Source of the DNA: Chitinophaga filiformis
Lineage (GTDB): Bacteria; Bacteroidota; Bacteroidia; Chitinophagales; Chitinophagaceae
DNA length: 64,000 bases
NCBI RefSeq assembly: GCF_023100805.1
Contig: NZ_CP095855.1
Span: 5,125,001 to 5,189,000 of the forward strand
Direction of reading: 5' to 3'
Shown in pieces: positions 63,520 through 64,000 of this stretch. Position 1 is the stretch's first letter; each line of letters begins with the position of its first letter. Under the pieces are notes generated by a model, which ran no database searches, was not told where the DNA came from, and saw only the letters and a list, made by a program, of their open reading frames with translations. The position numbers and the translations under genes were made by a program.

Positions 63520-64000
63520 TTATTTTCTATTTATTTTAAGGAAACGAACATCTTTTGCCGGAATATTGATCGTATCCGCAGCGTCTATGTCAGTATGTGA
63601 CCAAAGGTCGCGCACTGTATAGAGCTTATGGGGATCAAGCCCCAGTCTTTGCAATGGCAGCTGCGTACTACGGGCATTTTCGGTGTAATTGAAAACGGCG
63701 TAATAGGTATTGCCTTTCGCATCCGTAAATGTGAACTGGTCTTCGGAGCGTTCCCCGGTACCTTCCACGGGACGGAAGCTGCGGCCCATGGCGGCAGCAT
63801 TTACTTCGGCATTGGTCAGGAACTGCCGGGCTTTCGCCTTACCTTCTTCGCTGCCACCTTTACTGAAGTCGTCTCCGGAGATAAACAATCCCGTGATAAC
63901 GGCGGAGGTAACACGGGCACGGTTCTCCCCTTCTGAAGCCTGTTGCAGCACCACATGATCGGCATCATTGAAACGGTAGATCTTATTGATCCACCAACCA
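63520..64000 (-). CDS. C-terminal part of a glycosidase-like protein (truncated by window)
   Basis: Only the last 159 residues are in view; the frame stays open to the window edge (first visible residues GWWINKIYRFNDADH). The pattern fits the end of a GH27/GH36-type barrel and its beta-sandwich: YRFNDADHVVL, VITGLFISGDDFSKGG, then a strand-rich part (NTYYAVFNYTENARS, YTVRDLWSH) ending FLKINRK. It lies 61 bp upstream of the GH36 gene on the same strand, so one operon. Family assignment is tentative. Confidence 0.6.
   Translation of the reverse strand, partial: GWWINKIYRFNDADHVVLQQASEGENRARVTSAVITGLFISGDDFSKGGSEEGKAKARQFLTNAEVNAAAMGRSFRPVEGTGERSEDQFTFTDAKGNTYYAVFNYTENARSTQLPLQRLGLDPHKLYTVRDLWSHTDIDAADTINIPAKDVRFLKINRK

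Overview
The window looks like chromosomal DNA of a Bacteroidota bacterium, most likely a Chitinophaga-type member of the Chitinophagaceae. The support is two SusC/SusD pairs, lipoprotein-rich glycan loci, AraC and GntR/LacI-type sugar regulators, and promoters of the Bacteroidota type (TTTG, about 19 bases, TAnnTTTG). The genus is an inference from gene content. I saw no rRNA, tRNA or CRISPR array.

Layout: 0.27-1.2 kb, a PIN-domain toxin-like gene followed by two tandem copies of a small partner gene. 1.2-14.9 kb, an inducible glycan locus: AraC regulator (minus), then SusC, SusD, a clan GH-D-like glycosidase, a cytosolic DUF5107/TPR protein, aldose 1-epimerase and an MFS sugar porter (all plus). 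14.9-17.6 kb, a gene-free repeat region in which an IS110-family element has split one member of a dispersed hairpin-like repeat family. 17.6-25.7 kb (minus), a second glycan locus: SusC, SusD and a GH30 lipoprotein, with a group II intron and a terminator between SusD and GH30 and a 25-bp tandem repeat in front of GH30. 26.1-30.3 kb (minus), a B12-binding radical SAM protein directly abutting a 7TM receptor whose C-terminus is an IS1595-type zinc ribbon/HTH. 30.7-32.1 kb, two small secreted proteins.

32.2-37.7 kb (minus) holds a divergent Hsp70 with an overlapping GrpE-like small gene, an upstream tail-anchored protein with a possible degenerate J-like start, and a downstream membrane protein. 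It looks like a self-contained, membrane-linked chaperone module and is my first candidate for an undescribed system. 37.8-38.8 kb has a 79-bp tandem array that continues in register into the 3' end of the neighbouring gene. 38.9-45.6 kb is an RND efflux operon (adaptor, pump, TolC-like) with a TetR regulator and two near-identical operator candidates. 45.7-46.8 kb encodes an outer-membrane barrel.

47.1-51.2 kb encodes one polypeptide joining a GH95 fucosidase to a GH110 alpha-1,3-galactosidase, which fits removal of both terminal sugars of a blood-group-B-type cap. 51.4-53.4 kb is a two-gene cassette (membrane protein plus amidase without a signal peptide). Then come a Kup potassium transporter (53.7-55.6), two more dispersed-repeat copies (55.7-56.2), a methyltransferase and dienelactone hydrolase pair (56.3-57.8), and a 115-bp tandem array (57.9-58.6). 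58.6-64.0 kb (minus) is an alpha-galactoside operon: truncated glycosidase-like gene at the window edge, GH36 alpha-galactosidase, GntR/LacI-type regulator and sodium:solute symporter.

Alpha-galactose handling recurs (GH-D-like enzyme, GH110, GH36, epimerase, sugar porter, symporter). That the loci feed a common pathway is inference.
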